From Neoconidiobolus thromboides FSU 785 (lineage: Eukaryota > Entomophthoromycota > Entomophthoromycetes > Entomophthorales > Neoconidiobolaceae): DNA of 64,000 bases. Below the pieces are notes generated by a model that searched no databases, was not told where the DNA came from, and was given only the letters and a program-made list of their open reading frames with translations. Made by a program: the position numbers and the translations under genes. The stretch spans positions 1-64,000 of the forward strand of contig MU626299.1 of assembly GCA_025603075.1 (NCBI GenBank), read 5' to 3'. Shown one piece after another: positions 1 to 11,999 of this stretch (positions are counted from its first letter, which is position 1; every line of letters begins with the position of its first letter).

Positions 1-454
1 GGTACTCAGGGTTTGGAGTCAAAAACAGCTATTACTGGGTTAACTATACTATAAGTCGAAAGGTCTTAGTTTATGTGACTAAGATAGACTTGGGTTATAA
101 GGAATAACACGTAATAGGCTACAAGCTATATAAGACAAATAGAATAGACAATGCTAATGTAAAATCTACGTAAAATACTATTAAGTAAACTTAGTAGCTT
201 TATTAAATGTACGAGATATCAGGGAATAATTCAGTTAAAAAGCCTCGAACAACTATACTCTATAAACTCTTTTATACTCTGAAAAGTATAAATATGAAAA
301 TGAGAAGATAATATTTTTTGGGATGGAGCTAGAAATCCTCATAACAAACCAAAATAAGAGTATGAGATTGATTGTCTCTGAACTCGAGAACACAACAGCT
401 TAGGCGATTGTTATGCTATAATTAACCATGGGGCTGATAAAGCGATATTTCACA
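1..454 (+). mobile_element. LTR-like repeat, truncated by the window edge
   Basis: This is a copy of the ~463-bp LTR-like unit that also occurs at 38592, 39730, 47944 and 48889. Complete copies begin TGTGAAATCTGGTACTCA and end GATATTTCACA; here the first ~10 bases lie outside the window and the unit ends in ATTTCACA at 454. It has no ORF. It most resembles the copy at 48889 and differs from the 38.6-kb pair at many positions. Confidence 0.8.
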
Positions 455-479
455 ACATATAGGGGGACATAGGAAATCG

Positions 480-1020
480 TTTAAAATCCTAAAGGCTATT
501 ATGTTGTATATTTAAATTTTTTTATAAAATAGTAGTTTGTATTTTAGTTTTAATTTTTTTGTTAAGCATTATAAAAAAATTTATAATGAAAGAATAGTTT
601 TGAAGCATTAAGCAAAATAAAAAATATTAATTGACTAATTTGAAAATTTGAAATTTTTATTTGTAAACACGATAAAATTAACAACTCAACTGTTAACGAT
701 AGGAAAACAGATATAATATTTAATATATATATATGTATAAAAAATAATACAATTCTAACTAAAGTTATAAAGTCTATAAAAAATCTAAAAAATCTAAAAA
801 ATCTAAAAGTTAAAAAATTAGAGGATCAACCTTAGCTTATTTTATAAAAATAACAGAAAATTTAAAGGTTTCAATATTTACTAAGCAATTAAATAGTTTA
901 TTAAATGATAGAAATCAATTATCAAATGTTAATGTTACTTAACTTGTTAATAGTTAAGTTAGTAAATAGTCAGAAAGTAAGTAGTTATAATAATAAGTAT
1001 AAAGTATTATGATATTGCTT
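480..1020 (+). repeat. Segment shared with the interior of the 38.6-40.2 kb element
   Basis: Non-coding AT-rich DNA that aligns through several blocks with 39060-39730, the interior of the inverted LTR pair. Shared blocks include TGATAGAAATCAAT, TTTCAATATTTA and GCATTAAG. The copy here lacks the ~105-bp insertion found at 39374-39478. LTR unit plus this segment therefore form one larger repeat. No ORF or domain is visible. Confidence 0.65.
773..808. repeat. Short tandem repeat (TCTAAAAAA)n
   Basis: About four imperfect copies of a 9-11 base unit, TCTAAAAAA, inside the shared repeat segment. Confidence 0.7.
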
Positions 1021-2514
1021 ATATTATATAAAAATAATCAACTATAGTTTGATGGCTAATCACCCCCTCCTACACAGCTATTTGTTAACTTAGCAATATA
1101 TTGATAATATAATTGTGATATTAAAATAATTTATCTATTTACATACTACAACTTTGATTAATATTAATATATAGATTATACTAGTAAAAGCCTTACTAAT
1201 CCGGAAATCTCTATTAAGTTTAATAGAAATTCAGCTAATTTACAATATAAATTATGATAAAATAATTTAAAGCTGTGTTGGGTACTTTTGCTTTTTAATA
1301 AAGAATTTATTTTTATGGAATTTTAAACGAAGTTCTTAATATAAAATACTTAAATTGGCTAAAAAAATCAAACCAGTTCGGATATCCCTACGTTTTATTT
1401 TATTTTATTTTGTTTTATAATAGTTCAAGATTAAGTAAAAGCGATTGTTTGAATTAAGTAAAGCTTGATAGTTTTGTTTTCATTTATAAATTAGTTTTTT
1501 ATTAAAAGTTTGTACAATATTTAATATAAAATCGATAAGATAGTAATAGTTACAGTTTCTATTAATTTTGTCTTATCATCAATGAAGTAACCTTACATAA
1601 AATCTAGTGAATTATTTTTTGAATTTATTTGGTATAGAAAACTAATAATTTCAAACTGCCATAAGAATTACAAAATCTATTCTTAAGTCAAATATAAATT
1701 ATTATTGAGTTTAGAATCTGTATTTGATATATTAAATTAACTCCCTTAAATTTGTCTGAAATAAAACTCAATAGCTTTAATAAGTTAAATACATATCTAT
1801 TAAATAATAAAATTCTACTTAAAGTTATATACTTAATGTATATTCAGGTTAACCAGGTATTTTGTTATGTATATTTGTTTTTAGTAGTTATATTAATGAT
1901 GTATATTTGGTAATCGCACAGATTACAGCTACCTTGTGTTCCACTTTGTTATTTGAAATAAAGCTCCACATGGTTTTTATGAGGTTGCTATTTTTGTACA
2001 TTTTTCTATATTCTAATCTTTAGCAATTACAAACATAATATTGTTATTAATTTTATCGAATCCTCAGATTGAGAATTATTTTTTGTAGTTTTTCCTTTAA
2101 TTACATTTTGATATTTCTGATACTTTTCAAAGTGAATTGGGCATTTTTATTTTGCTTTTGCCAATATAAAAATAGAAAATCCTAAGGTTAGATTTAGAAA
2201 ATACAAAATTAAAATGCCCAACCTATGTTTAAAATAGATCCAGTAGTAGTTTAAATTCTGGACTTTTAATTGAAAATAGTTTTAACAATAAATTGAATGA
2301 TTAGTCACAAAAATATAAACTATTTTAGACTCAGCTAATTTTTATTAAAACGAAGTTTCATAACGTTTAATTTGCTTTATTTTTTATATAAAACTTTGTA
2401 ACCAGTTTTAGCGAATAAACCTTGCATTAACTGAAAGTTGAAATAGTATTCCTTTTTTATATGGTTTGATATATTGAATTTAATGCTTTGATTTTAAATT
2501 AGTAAAAATTAGGA
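1021..2514. other. Intergenic, no gene seen
   Basis: AT-rich DNA upstream of the first homeobox gene. It holds a short (TTTTA)n run at 1393-1417 and a compact inverted repeat at 2137-2221. I see no convincing ORF, RNA gene or transposon protein. Confidence 0.6.
2137..2221. repeat. Short foldback repeat with TTGGGCATTTT ends
   Basis: The left end TTGGGCATTTTTATTTTG is matched by the reverse complement of the right end CAAAATTAAAATGCCCAA at 17 of 18 positions. They enclose about 50 bp. It may be a tiny MITE or a hairpin-forming regulatory element; no second full copy was noticed in the window. Confidence 0.5.
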
Positions 2515-2522
2515 TATATAAA
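2515..2522 (+). promoter_or_regulatory. TATA box of homeobox gene 1
   Basis: TATATAAA lies 65-72 bp upstream of the ATG at 2587, in the same relative position as boxes before the other homeobox genes. Confidence 0.6.
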
Positions 2523-2586
2523 GCCTTGATGATTAGATTTAATTTCTTATTCTTATTTTTCATTTTTTAAATCTTAGAATTTTAGA

Positions 2587-3282
2587 ATGTATCAAAGTTA
2601 TTCTATCACTGATACCCAAACTCTTTACATGCCAAACTTCAGTCATGATCTCCCTTCTTTAAATAGCAATAATTTATCTGATATTAACACTTTTGAAAAT
2701 AACTATATTCCTTTGAGCACTTATGCTTCCCCAAGCCACAAGCGTAGAGCCTTTTCTAATAGTGTCTCACTTCCTTCTATAGGTGAACTAGGACTATTAA
2801 ATACAAATGGCCTTGGAAAAAACTACAGTGGTAACACCTCTATCCCATACACTAAGGACTCAATTATAGGCTATCTAGTTAAGTCACCTAGAAGGGCTAA
2901 ATCCAAAACCATTAATACTACAATTCCTAGAAGAAAGAAAGCAGCTCCAGAACAAAGACAACTTTTAGAAGACGTATTCAAATCCAATTTTTTCCCTACT
3001 ACATCGACACGTATGAGGCTTGCTGACGAGTTAAACATGACTGAACGTTCAGTCCAGATCTGGTTCCAAAACAAAAGATCAGCATTTAGAAAAACAAACA
3101 AAGTACATGAAAGAGTTAGCCCAGGAATTGAGAAAATATTAAAAGGCTCCGCTTTAACTCAATGTTCAACATCTTCTGCACTATCTATTGCCTCTCCTAC
3201 ATCATCATTTTATAATAAAAGTGATGCTTTAAATTCCCCAATCGACTCTATTAGTCAAAGAAATTACAAGTATAGAGTATAG
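2587..3282 (+). CDS. Homeodomain transcription factor 1 (LPSIxEL class)
   Basis: Intronless 231-residue protein, probably a nuclear DNA-binding regulator. The homeodomain covers about residues 114-173. It is the typical 60-residue form without a TALE insertion: L and E of helix 1, F20, P26, L34-A35 and the recognition helix VQIWFQNKR (W at residue 159, homeodomain Q50, N51, R53). Basic residues flank it on both sides. An N-terminal LPSIGEL motif (62-68) is shared with three other homeobox genes of this window. The rest is Ser/Asn-rich and likely disordered, with a Ser/Thr-rich tail after residue 178. The helix 2-3 region recalls yeast Yox1/Yhp1-type homeodomains, but orthology cannot be claimed. 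The ATG is chosen because a TATA box lies 65-72 bp upstream. Confidence 0.92.
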   Translation: MYQSYSITDTQTLYMPNFSHDLPSLNSNNLSDINTFENNYIPLSTYASPSHKRRAFSNSVSLPSIGELGLLNTNGLGKNYSGNTSIPYTKDSIIGYLVKSPRRAKSKTINTTIPRRKKAAPEQRQLLEDVFKSNFFPTTSTRMRLADELNMTERSVQIWFQNKRSAFRKTNKVHERVSPGIEKILKGSALTQCSTSSALSIASPTSSFYNKSDALNSPIDSISQRNYKYRV

Positions 3283-4379
3283 TCGAGCCTATTGTTATCA
3301 TCTTACAAATGATGTAACTTATTGTGTGTAAATATCATTTGTTATTCCTTAGAACCAAATAAATTGATTTCCGTTATTAAACTTATTTTATGATTTTTAC
3401 TTTTATAATTGTTTGAAAATTTATAACATAATATTAAAGAAATTAGATAAAAATTACTACTTTTAATGAAATTTAATTTTGTCTCTCAAATAATATTTGA
3501 TCAAGAAATAGATAAATAAATTATTTAAATAGTTCTGATTAAAAAGTGATCTATTTATAAAACTTGGACCATTTCAAAACATTAAATTTAAAGATACATT
3601 ATTAAATTTTAAATACAGCTTATGAGTGAAAATAAAACAAACGGGATTATAATTTCAAACTCAGATATTAATTAAAATTGACCATTAGTGGATTTGCTTC
3701 GCCATAGAACAAAATCAAATCATTACTTAGGTTTTGAAATGGTTGTAAGGATAGAGGAGAGGACTTTACATTCAAACTCAGGTGAAACTTATCTTTTAAA
3801 AATTAAAGTTTTTATTTTTATTTGATTACAGGATGATACTGTTGTTTTAACTTTTGTACTTTAAACACTATTTCATTTAACGTTTTATACTAAGCTATTA
3901 AATTAATTTTTTAATATTAAATTCAATGCTATCATTTAGTTTATTTTAAATGTTATTTGTTATAATTTATATGATTTTTCTTAACTTAAAGTGTAGCGAT
4001 TAAAATAATATATTCCTCATTATACTAAGATATTAAAGAGCTTTCAACTTTGTTATACATAAAGACCAAACTTTGTTTAAACATTTAAACTCGAATATAC
4101 GTTTTTCTCAAAATAGTGATATCCACAATGTTAGCTTTTGCTTTATTCTAATTCAAGTTCATTTTCATAAAAATACCTTTTGAAATAAGCATAATGTAAC
4201 AAGAATGATAATCAAAATGTTAATTTTCTTTCTCAAATATTTTAGTTTTTCATTTAAAATGACCATATTCATCGAAAATTTACTTATAGATTATACTTAA
4301 AATATTTTCATTGAACTATAAAAAATACAACACACACATCTTGTGCTTTTCTTCAAAAAACGGTTCACCAAAATAACAA

Positions 4380-4480
4380 ATGGGGCTGTTTTTTTTGGTT
4401 TCATTATTTTTCCATTTTTTAAGCACTATTTGAGTGGAAAGGTTGTAGTAAAATTCTTAAACAAAAAAATACATCCCCAA
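4380..4480 (+). mobile_element. ~105-bp MITE-like repeat, copy 1
   Basis: Begins GGGGCTGTTTT and ends ACATCCCC. The flanks read AAAT on both sides, a possible 4-bp target duplication. Orientation is called + when the GTTTTTTTTGG end comes first. Confidence 0.8.
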
Positions 4481-4700
4481 ATCACATTCCAAAAGCTATT
4501 CGATTTACAACTCTATTTAACTAATACAATCATTATGATCTATTTTATATATCAATCCGAGCAGCTTTATATTATCTGATATTAGTGTATCATTGAAAAG
4601 ATAGTAAATCGTTTAAAAAAAAGCTGAGTTGTTATTTTTGCTTCTTTAACATAAAAATAGGACAAGTGTATTTTAAAATCATGTACTAATATAATAAAAT

Positions 4701-5251
4701 ACAAATTAGTCGTTTGATCCCAATATTCATTTGATCCGTACTGTCAAACTTATTGAATTTTCTTTATTGAAAATCAAAAACCTTAATAAAATCAAGCTAA
4801 TGAATTGGCATAGTGTTGATGTTTAAACAGACAAAAAAACAAAAAAAACACCATTGACTTTTAAAAAAATTGTATTTATAGTTTAAACACTTGCTGTTAA
4901 CTGCTGTTAGAATCATTTTGAAATTTAGCCATAATTGATCAAGAAGGGCAAGGTTTTGTAGAATTGAAGTTATTTAAAATGAACATTTCAGAAATTAAGC
5001 CCATTATAAAAATCAAAATATCATACAATACAATATAATATAATATAATATAATATAATATAATATAATATAATATAATATAATATAATATAATATAATA
5101 TTACATGGATTAAATAGCCATGCTCTGTAGCTTTATTTTTTGATAGCACATATTTTTTATTAAATATTCTTACTGTTATTTTATTTAACTTCATGTAAGA
5201 ATATTCAACATTTAGGATCAAATGACTAATAGGATCAAGTGATTAATTTGT
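4701..5251. mobile_element. Terminal-inverted-repeat element with internal microsatellite
   Basis: The ends at 4701-4738 and 5214-5251 are inverted repeats of about 38 bp (31 matches by eye), each with two TTGATCC motifs and an ACAAATTA outer end. The interior has no coding sequence and contains a (TATAA)n tract at 5023-5102. The form fits a non-autonomous DNA transposon; no target duplication is clear. Confidence 0.5.
5023..5102. repeat. Microsatellite (TATAA)n
   Basis: About 16 copies of the 5-base unit TATAA, the first two variant as ATACA. A 66-codon minus-strand ORF across it is only the translated repeat. Confidence 0.95.
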
Positions 5252-6855
5252 ATGCTATATAAAAGTCGAAGAAAAATACGACTCAAGGCAGTCAACCTAA
5301 AAAAATAAGACAAAAATCAATAAATCATATAAAACTACTTAAGCTATATTAAATCATCACAAATTAGTAATAGTTTTCAATTTTGTTAAACTTTTGTACA
5401 TATAATTTTTGATAAGCCTGTATTGTATTAATTTTAAAGTTACAAGTTCCAAATATATAGTCATACCAAATTAATTTTTATACTCCTGAAAAAAAACTGT
5501 TTTTTCATTTTTTTTGATAATTGATCAACATTGTAAGCTCAGATTATCAAACCTTAACTTATAATCTTTATGTAAATTGTAATATTAAAAAGTATTAAAG
5601 TGTTTTTTAAATAGTATGATAAAAGCTATCAATATCTCATAATTAATAACATAAAGTGTTAGTATCAGAATTAATATTGTAAGTAATTTTTTGCTTTTAT
5701 TATATATTAAAGGGTTTAAAAAAATCATAAACAAAGCTGGTAAAAAAATCTATTCTTATCATTTATAATTAATTAAATTTTAACTCTATAATATAAATAT
5801 ACATATGAATATTTATGCTTATAAAAATACTTTAAATAGTTTGATATTAGTAAGTTTTAAATTATATAAAGCAGTTTATAAGCTTTATTTAAATAAGCTA
5901 TACATAAAAAAATTGTATTAAGCTTAGGCTATATTAAATAAACAAATAAATAAAATGATAAAAAAATATTATACAATTAAATAAAATAATGATAAAATAA
6001 TAATTTAAAGCTGTAAATCAAAAAAACTCATTAGTATTTTAGCTCAATTTCTAAATCAGAGAAAACTTTAAAAAAATATCCCCACTTACTAAATTTACAA
6101 TTTTATGTATTGATTTGCTTAAAGCCCAGATTTGAATTTTATTGAAAATATGCAGTAATTTTTTAAATATTATTTTAAATATTAAAAAAAATCAAAAACT
6201 AAAATTAAACAACTTAGAGCTATTTTAAATCAGGAATAAAAGTCAATAAATATTAGACTTGAAAAGCATTTAACAGCTAACATGCAGTTTTAGTGACAAA
6301 TAATAATTACAAATATAAAACAAACAATATTAATAACTTCTTGGTTCAAAATTACAATGTTTTGATTATTAGCCATTTAAAATTCAGATATTATTTTAAA
6401 AAATGTTTTTAAAACATAACATTTAACTTTTGGTTTTTGATAACATGATTTTATATTTGTTCTATTTTATGTGTATATTTATATCTGTACTATTTTTATA
6501 AATTTCCAGGTTGGAAAATATAATTTTACTATTGGTTTATATAGCATTTTTTATTTAACTATTAGGTTTTTTGATTAAAATTTATTTTAAAAATAAGAAT
6601 AGAATGTAGTAAACATTTAGGTATTATAATCATACAACTTTACTGCGACTTCTATCTTGAAAAAACTATATAAATTTTAATAATATTCCAGTTTAAAGCA
6701 TTTAAATTCTTTTTCTAGCTATGGACAATCAACAAGTTTAATCCTTTTCATATAATTATCAAATTTTTTTAATTGCTGAAAAATACTTTAATTTTTGAAA
6801 TACTTGACATACTACTTTTCCAGGCTTTAATGTCATAAAAAACTTGAATTTTATA

Positions 6856-6955
6856 CAGGTGTTTTTTGTCTTCATCACCTTTTCCATCTTTCAAGTGCTA
6901 TTTGAGCGAAAAAATTATTGATAAAATCCTTGAACATAGAAATACATCCTCATAT
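6856..6955 (+). mobile_element. ~105-bp MITE-like repeat, copy 2 (diverged)
   Basis: Starts GGTGTTTTTTGTCTTCATC and ends AATACATCCTCATAT. The central TTTCAAGTGCTATTTGAGCG block is preserved, with many substitutions elsewhere. Confidence 0.7.
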
Positions 6956-9900
6956 AAAAGTTTTATGACTCTTCAATTTGACTATCCAGCTTTTTTTCTC
7001 ACTTATATTTTCAAACTCTTTTGTTTAAAGCCAAAAGGTAACTTTTTAGAAAGTAGAAATAATATAGATTTTAAGCTTTTTTCCAAAGTATAAACAGCTT
7101 AAATGCAATTGATACTCTTTCATAAATAACCTATTAACAACCAGTATCTCTTAGATTAGTCTTGAGAGTGTTCAATTTTCTATTTTAAATAAAACACATG
7201 AGGCCTATGTATTTAAAGAGAGTAAAAAAACCAGTTTGAAACTCAGAATTTTCTTTTACTATCTCAGTTTAAAGAATTCATTTTTTTAGGAATACTTGCT
7301 AATGATATTATTTTTGAATTAAAATACTAAATTTAAAATAATACTAAAAGATCAGATTGTTAGTAGTAATAGAAGCGAATAAACCAGAGAAAACTTCCGT
7401 AAGATGCTTTTCCTCTTTTTAAGCTAGTCTATTTAGAGAGGGAAAAGGAAAAATAGTTTAATTAAAAATACTTTGCATTTAGAACTATGATTTAAAGTGT
7501 GAAAAGCCCAGATTGGGAACTAAAGGCATTTACAATATTAGTAACGATTTATCCAAATAACATAGACAACTTATAAAAGATGTTGAAAGTTAGAACAAAA
7601 AAATGAAAGGTCTGGCATAAAGAAAACATCCTGACCCTGTGGTTTCTAAAACATTAGCATCGGTTTCAAGGCTCATGGATCAAAGAGCAAAGTAGTTAAA
7701 TTGATTATAAATTTAAAGGAACTGTTTTGAAATTAGTCTCATACAATAGATTCTTCGGCTTTATTCTTAAAAGGGGGTTTATTATACATATTATGTTATG
7801 GTGTTAAAAACATATAAGGGTTATATTCTAAAAAGCACCAAGGTTCAACCTTTTTATCACATTTTATAGCTTTATTTATGTAAATTTCAACAACAACAAA
7901 GTTAAAATATGGTTTATTAATTCTAATATGCATATGTACCGTTATGGTTGGTAAAATGTGCTTAAATTAGTAAAGAGTAGTCCATATAATGACTTGCTAT
8001 GTAAATTGTATTTGAAAACTGATATTTGATTTAAAAGCGTTATAAAAATAACTATGGTTTTAATCAAAACTAAGGTTTTCACTCAAAAAATAGCATCCAT
8101 TGTTCTCTAAGTTAAATTATATTATAATATTCAGTAAGCTTTTGTTGTTAATATATTAGATTTAGGCTAAAATTATGCTATAAGTTAATTGAATTTAAGG
8201 TCTTGGCAAGAGATAGTTGGCTTTGAATAAAGTTAAAAGATCCTAAAAAGTAAGCTAATCAACCTTAATATTACAAATAAACGGAAGTGATTGAATCGTA
8301 TATATTTTGAAGTATGTTAAATTATGTAATAAAATCTCATATAGATCCAAAAAATATGATATGATATTACATTTATTATATTCTCAAAGTAAGCTTATAT
8401 GGCTATTGAATCATCTAAAACCTTAGTTTAATCCTATGTCACCCTTGTGTTATTATTTGTTTATTAAAACATCACATTTCTATACAAAGGCATACTTTAA
8501 CAAAATCCACAAAGGACTAAAATATGTTGGTATCAGAGCTTCAATTAAGTCTATGGTAATGTTCAAATTTAGTGTTCTAATAGCTTTTAATATACGGCTA
8601 CTAGCCCTGACAGGTCCAATATTTAGAAAAATATCTAGCACCACAATGACTATAAATAAAATGATCTATCATCAGTGGTTTAACTTCTATTATAGCTTTA
8701 ATTTCTTTATTTGATCAAAATTATTTACCCGATATAAGCTCTAGATTCAACAAGGTTCGAATATTTATTAGGAAATTGGCACTTTATATCTATCGTATGT
8801 CTAATGATATGGTCTAGACAAATCCAAAGCAGAACATTAATTGTTTTAACATATAAAAAATATCTTTCCTTTTTTATAGTTGGAATTAACTGTTATATGT
8901 TTTTATTATAAATTTTAATTACCTGTTGCTTTTTAGCTATTTTTAAAACTCACTGATCAATAATGATTTCATTTGTCTTCACTATTTAATTGAATCTGCC
9001 TAAACATCAATGAAATACATTTATAGGGATTAGAATTACTTTATAGATATAATCTTAGTATTGATCTTATTTTTAATCTTTAAAACTTATTTCTTATTTA
9101 TTTTTTATAGACCATTAGCACTTGAATTTGTTATTTGAAGTTGAAGTGCTACTTTATAAAATTAAAATAGTAATATCAGATTTCAAGATTTTATGTATTT
9201 AAACTGTTTTCTTTAAAATATTAAAAGCAGTAAAGGAAACAAACTTACAATAATGTATATAATTATATTATTTAGATTTTTTGTGAAACTAGTATTTGAA
9301 TTAAGATATAATAAAGTTGAGATTAGAACTTTGTGCACTCAAAATAACTTACAGTTTTAGGATAGAAAGTCTTATTTAAAGATTGTAACTCACTTATATT
9401 TTATATAAAGTGAAATAAATGACAATATAAGTACTAAGAGTTGAACATTTATTGTCCTTTAAATTATAGCTTTTGAAGGTTTTAATTCGATTATCATTAA
9501 GCACAAAGAAAAACGAATTTGAGCTAATAATAATATTTTTCAAAGAACTAAGATGCAAGCAACTACATAATTAAAACTCTAAATATCAATAACCAATTAC
9601 TCTTTGAAACCTTAATTTTTTAGAACTCTACTTTTTAACACAGTTTTTTCAACGTTCCATTTGTTTATTCTGTTCGCTAAAACAAATACAAAAATAAAAG
9701 CAAATACTACATATTTTAACAAACAAATATAAATGTAATTTTGATCTTTTGAAGTATAAAATTTTATATTTTTTATAAATCAAAGAATACATGGGAAAGT
9801 AATTCCTAAAAACGAAATATTAAAATAATTAATTTAACAAGAATCTATTCATATTTTTAATATAAATTTATCCGAATAAAGACTAGTCTAGATTCTAATT

Positions 9901-10407
9901 AAAGCGAGGATGATATGTAATAGTAGCATATTCTCAAATTATACATAATCATCAAACATTAAATTTTATATCTCTAAGCAAGTTTAGAAAGTATTGATAT
10001 CATCATTTATAAAAAAGTTTAATTACAATAGCCACTGGCTTTCATACCAACTTGAATGCTTCAAGGATGTAGTGTTTGATCCTTACCAAAATAGTTATTA
10101 GCTGACTTTATTTTATAATTAAGAAAATTCCTTCTGTTTCAATAACAAAGGATGTATAAAAAAACCTCAACATTTTATCCCTAATCTTTTGTTTATTAGC
10201 ATTTCTACTTTGCTATGGTACTTGAATAGCGTATTAGGAAATAAATAAAATAAAAGGCGATTTAGTCTTATGTTGAATAGCTTACATCTAAAACATTTTC
10301 GATCGTTTTTATCAATAGAGTTCGCTGAAAGCTATTTATAAGTTATGTAAAATTTTTAATTCATTTCACTATATTCGGGACTACATCTTGTTCTAAAGCA
10401 GTAGAGA

Positions 10408-10436
10408 TGTATTGTCCTGTATTGTTCTGTATTGTA
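10408..10436. repeat. Short tandem repeat, period 10
   Basis: Nearly three copies of TGTATTGTYC. Confidence 0.7.
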
Positions 10437-11498
10437 AATATAGCAATTAGAGTGTGTTAATTCAACATTTACAAATTCATTAATAAATAAAAATGTTAAA
10501 TTAAATAATGTATTACTTAATGAAATTTAATAGCAGCTTATTAATCATACTAATTATCATAGACTCACTATAGGCAAAATGCTTGTTAACATACAATATA
10601 TGATAGTGTTTCTATTATTAAAGAAGTAAGGAGCTATTGAGGTGTATTTGTAAAAGCAGCGAAACAAAGGTTCATTTGAAAAAAACGATGATAAACGCAG
10701 AGAATATCATAAAGCGGAATTAAAGAGAATCAGCAACAGAAGGTACTGATTTAATACGAAATCATTGTTTTTTTGTATATACAGTAACTAAGGTTATTTA
10801 TATTTTATTAATAAAATATAAGCATCGCTTATTTACTGTAAACTTTAAAACCCGTATTTTTTTAACTGATTGTTGTAATGCAGTTTTTATTAATAAAATA
10901 GATGACTAAGCTCAAAATTATCAAATTCAAGATTACTTATAAGGAGAGTGGTTAAATATCGCTTCAATTGATTAATAATGTCATTTAACTTTGAAATTGA
11001 ATTTTTATAGGGAGTATTTTATAGTAAATTAATTAAAGGAGCTATTAAAGAACCTGAAGCACACACTTAAATCCTAAATAGAAGACAGAATCAAAAATCT
11101 ATAGATTCACCTATCGGAGAACTGCTATAAAAAGCATTTTAAAATTATAACGGGATTATTCTTCAGTTTCTATCTTGTTTTGTATAATATAAGATTATAT
11201 ATTGGAATTTATCCTAAATTCCATTATTTCTATTTTGATTAATTCTTTTTCTTAATGCAATCTTTTAGCCTAGACCTTTTTTAAGATTTAGAATTCCATT
11301 TAAATGTTATAAAATTAAAATTAGCTAGTAAAATGAAATTTGTAGAAGCTAGAAAATAGAAAATAGAAAATATTACAATTCATTACAGAAAACTCAATTT
11401 ATTAAAAGTTAAAATGATTTTAAATTTATAGATGGTAGAAAGATAAGGTGATGAATTAATATAAGTTGAGGGCGAAAAGAAAAAGTATTATACAAAAA

Positions 11499-11999
11499 CT
11501 ACTCGTTTAGAATATTCTTAATCGTAGGCTGCAAAGTAGATGGGGAGTTGAGCGGAGTTTGATAGCTTGAACTTGATCCAGATAAGTCCTTAGTATTAAT
11601 CAATAAATCCTTCCTTTTATTGTTCCTCCTAACATTTAGAGCTTTTCTCTTGTTTTGAAACCAAATTTGAACCGCCCTTGGTGCCATATTTAACTTCATT
11701 CCTATCTTGATTCTTTGATATGTTGATGGGAAAGAAGTGTATTCCCACACCTTCTCCAAAAACTCTATTTGCCAGGCCGAGGCTCTCTTTCTTTTTGGTT
11801 TGATTGGTACTATACTACTATTATCGCTAAAAGCCAAATCACTCAAAAAAGCCCATTTACTTTGATCCTGAAGTATCTCAGATAGACTACTGTTCATACT
11901 ATTAGGTGATGCTTCTAGTTGATCTTGATAATCACTTTGGGTAATACTTTCACTAATTGGATTTAGCATGAAATTTATACTACAAGATGAGGATGTCAT
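11499..11999 (-). CDS. Homeodomain transcription factor 2 (SINFMLN class)
   Basis: Intronless 166-residue putative nuclear transcription factor, the only homeobox gene of the set on the minus strand. The homeodomain covers about residues 68-127, with a basic arm KPKRKR, helix 3 VQIWFQNKRK (W at 113) and W instead of F/Y at homeodomain position 20. The N-terminus carries SINFMLN (7-13), closely matching SLNFILN in homeodomain protein 3; together with similar homeodomains (both have KPKRKRA, FPST and PRA[VI]QIWFQNKR) this makes the two a subfamily. A Ser/Thr/Pro-rich tail follows the homeodomain. No intron signal is seen and the ORF is bounded by an ATG. Confidence 0.92.
   Translation of the reverse strand: MTSSSCSINFMLNPISESITQSDYQDQLEASPNSMNSSLSEILQDQSKWAFLSDLAFSDNSSIVPIKPKRKRASAWQIEFLEKVWEYTSFPSTYQRIKIGMKLNMAPRAVQIWFQNKRKALNVRRNNKRKDLLINTKDLSGSSSSYQTPLNSPSTLQPTIKNILNE

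Larger units (their letters stand above)
3283..11498. other. Long intergenic region, no supported gene
   Basis: About 8.2 kb of AT-rich DNA between homeobox genes 1 and 2. It contains two ~105-bp repeat copies (4380, 6856), the terminal-inverted-repeat element 4701-5251 with an internal (TATAA)n run, and a short decamer repeat at 10408-10436. The longest open frames (under 95 codons) look like chance or repeat-derived. No tRNA or transposase is visible. Confidence 0.6.

Noticed and set aside
4343-4579. 78-codon ORF containing YLSGK and KILKHKN-like residues, also seen at 6866, 23343 and 49457
   Set aside because: These frames run through copies of the ~105-bp repeat. Homopolymer length differences between copies break the frame, so the repeat is non-coding.
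5021-5221. 66-codon minus-strand ORF with repeated YYIIL
   Set aside because: It is the translation of the (TATAA)n microsatellite.
8436-8714. 92-codon ORF, with TGGTATCAGAGC inside at 8528-8539
   Set aside because: The 12-mer matches the initiator-tRNA primer site used by plant copia elements, but no LTR, reverse transcriptase or integrase lies near it; the ORF has no recognisable domain. Probably chance.
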